From the NCBI GenBank assembly GCA_022839785.1, contig JALHJW010000026.1:1-10147 (forward strand): a stretch of 10,147 bases of DNA. Direction: 5' to 3'. The translations under genes and the position numbers were made by a program. This document shows positions 5,569 to 10,147 of the stretch, in pieces (position 1 is the stretch's first letter; each line of letters opens with the position of its first letter). The stretch comes from Desulfovibrio sp. (GTDB taxonomy: Bacteria; Desulfobacterota; Desulfovibrionia; Desulfovibrionales; Desulfovibrionaceae). The notes under the pieces were generated by a model that did no database searches, was not told where the DNA came from, and saw nothing but the letters and a program-made list of their open reading frames with translations.

Positions 5569-7283
5569 TCACCCCATCATCCCCACAACCGCACCGGTCC
5601 GGGCGCGGGTGAGTCCCGTGTAGACCAGTTCCCGCGTGAGCACGGGGCTGTCGAAGGGGGGGAGCACCAGCAGTATCCGGTCGAACTCGGACCCCTGGCT
5701 CTTGTGGACCGTCATGGCAAAGACCGTTTCATGGGCCGGCAGTCGGGCCGGGGAAATCTTTCTGACTCCACCGCCGGGCGCGGGAAAGCAGACGGCCAGC
5801 CCGCCGCTGAAGGCGGGATCGGCAACGGCCAGGCCGATGTCACCGTTGAAGAGCCCCAGCCCGTAGTCGTTCACCGTCACCATGACCGGCCGCCCCGGGT
5901 ACCAGACGCGGTCGGCATCGATGAGCCCCTGCCGCGCCAGGACCCGCTCAATGGCCCGGTTGAGCCCCTGCACCCCATACTCCCCCTGCCGGACGGCACA
6001 GAGGACCCGGAAGCGGTCGAAGCAGGCCAGTGCCTGTTCCGGGTCTGCCTGGCGCAGATACTCGCCGTACCCCGCAACAACGCTCTCGGCCAGGGCCCCG
6101 GCAAGCCGCTCCGCCGGCGGCACCGGCCGAAGCGCCACGCCGTTGTCCATCCCCTCTCCTGACACAAGCGCCATGAGCCGGTCCCCGTCGCCCTCGTTCA
6201 CGGCCGCACTGGCCGCGCCAATGGCGCTGGCCGCACCGAAGCGGTAGTTCCTGCGCAGGATCACCAGGGAGTCGGCCGGTGTCCCCGGCTGCCCGTCCCC
6301 TTCGCCCCCGGCTTCTCCCTCGATCTCCTCACCCGCGGCATCACGGATGAACTCCCGGAACGGGGCCGAGAACCGGTGCGCCCGCCCGGTGTCGCAGATG
6401 TCGCCCAGCACGGCCCCGGCCTCCACCGAGGCGAGCTGGTCCCGGTCCCCCAAAAGGATGAGCCGGGCCGACGGCGCCAGGGCCTCCATCAGCCGGGCCA
6501 TGAGGGGCAGCGGCACCATGGAGGCCTCGTCCACCACGACCACCCGGTGGGGCAGCGGGTTGTGCCGGTCGTGACGGAAGCGGACCGAGCCGGGAATCAC
6601 CCCCAGCAGCCGGTGGATGGTGGCGACCTGGCCGGGGATCCGCTCCGCCACGGGGGTCACCGCCGCCAAACGCTGCCGGGCATCGCGGATAGAGTCGCCG
6701 AGCCGCGCCGCGGCCTTGCCCGTGGGCGCTGCCAGGGCAATGCCCGCCCCTTCCTCGCCGGCCTGCTCCAGGAGCAGGGCCAGGATCGACACCACGGTAG
6801 AGGTCTTGCCGGTACCCGGCCCCCCGGAGATGACGCAAAAGCCGCTCCGCACCGCGGCCGCGGCAGCCACCCGCTGCCAGTCCACGGCATCGTCCCCCTT
6901 CGGCCCGAAGATCCGGTCAATGCCCGCCCGCAAAAGCGGCAGGGAAACGGGACGGAGCTCAGTGGATTTTTGTTTTATAAATTCAGTAACTAGATATTCA
7001 TAGCTCCAGTATCTATAGAGATAAAGGCGGTTCTTTTCGTCCAGGATCAGGGGGGTGCGGCCACCGGGCGGGCCCACCACCGGCAGGGCCCTGAGGGTTG
7101 CGGCCAGGGCCGCTCCATCGCTGCCAAAGGCCTCGTCCAGGTGCAGGCAGACGTGGCCGGCCCCCACGGCGGCGCTGGCGTGCATGGCAGCCCGATGGAG
7201 ATCGTCGTTCCGGCCTCCGGCCAGGCGACAGAGGAAGTCGGCAAAACAGGCGTCGATGTCGCGGAACTGCAGGTCGTCGGCAC

Positions 7284-7287
<4 letters not shown>
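5569..7287 (-). CDS. recD: RecBCD exonuclease V subunit alpha (RecD), superfamily 1B helicase
   Basis: RecD is the 5'-3' motor of RecBCD, which unwinds and degrades DNA from double-strand ends and prepares it for RecA. The 572-residue product shows the SF1 motifs in order: GGPGTGKT (155-162, K161), APTGKAAARL (187-196), VVVDEASM (250-257), LLGDRDQL (278-285), LRRNYRF (344-350), MTVHKSQGSEF (525-535) and VYTGLTRAR (555-563). An N-terminal YRYWSYEYL segment (91-99) is typical of RecD. The protein ends nine residues after TRAR, whereas E. coli RecD (608 aa) continues about 35 residues further, so the C-terminus looks clipped. Start is GTG (7285-7287), overlapping the recB stop as GTGA, with a perfect AAGGAGG six bases upstream. 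A short AT-rich stretch with rare codons (about 6958-7026) encodes residues about 87-111. Transcription should come from the recB side. Confidence 0.95.

Positions 7288-10147
<2,860 letters not shown>

Noticed and set aside
4589..5572. A 327-codon minus-strand open frame antisense to gspB and the gspA end
   Set aside because: Arg/Pro-rich shadow of gspAB codons. I also checked whether it held the missing RecD tail and saw no RecD-like sequence.

Overview
The window is GC-rich bacterial chromosome with dense, compact gene packing. It carries a two-CXXCH periplasmic cytochrome of the MauG / bacterial cytochrome c peroxidase family, a GspA/ExeA-GspB/ExeB pair and recB-recD genes. Together these suggest a Gram-negative, respiratory delta-proteobacterium of the Geobacter / Desulfuromonadota type. 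That placement is an inference from gene content and base composition; there is no rRNA or marker gene to confirm it.

Layout, left to right. (1) Positions 1-~431 hold the right end of an IS5-like insertion sequence: the last 91 codons of its transposase, a non-coding tail and a probable terminal inverted repeat. (2) Positions ~432-681 are an intergenic stretch with no supported gene. (3) Two minus-strand genes follow, xthA (exodeoxyribonuclease III) and a di-haem MauG/CCP-like cytochrome. They are separated by a perfect 10-bp GC hairpin just after the cytochrome gene, so they are probably separate transcription units. (4) Positions 2896-3202 form a divergent regulatory region. It has a near-consensus sigma70 promoter facing right (TTGACA-N17-TATAAC) and a second one facing left toward the cytochrome. 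The left-facing promoter is overlapped by a perfect 7-bp inverted repeat (a candidate operator) and is followed by a ~150-nt leader able to form hairpins. (5) gspA and gspB are on the plus strand with an ATGA overlap. (6) A GC-rich hairpin lies at the convergent gspB/recD junction. (7) recD and recB are on the minus strand with a GTGA overlap; recB runs off the right edge, and recC would be expected further upstream.

Functionally, xthA (base-excision and 3'-end repair) and recBD (double-strand-break processing) are DNA maintenance genes. GspAB is an envelope complex that in Aeromonas remodels or anchors to peptidoglycan so that the type II secretin can assemble, but no secretin is in this window. 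The cytochrome is predicted to be an exported peroxidase or MauG-like redox enzyme. I did not find a convincing undescribed multi-gene system. The most noteworthy items are the regulatory architecture in front of the cytochrome gene, the Tyr (rather than Met) at the expected second-haem ligand position of that cytochrome together with six extra cysteines, the apparently clipped C-terminus of RecD, and an AT-rich rare-codon island inside recD.
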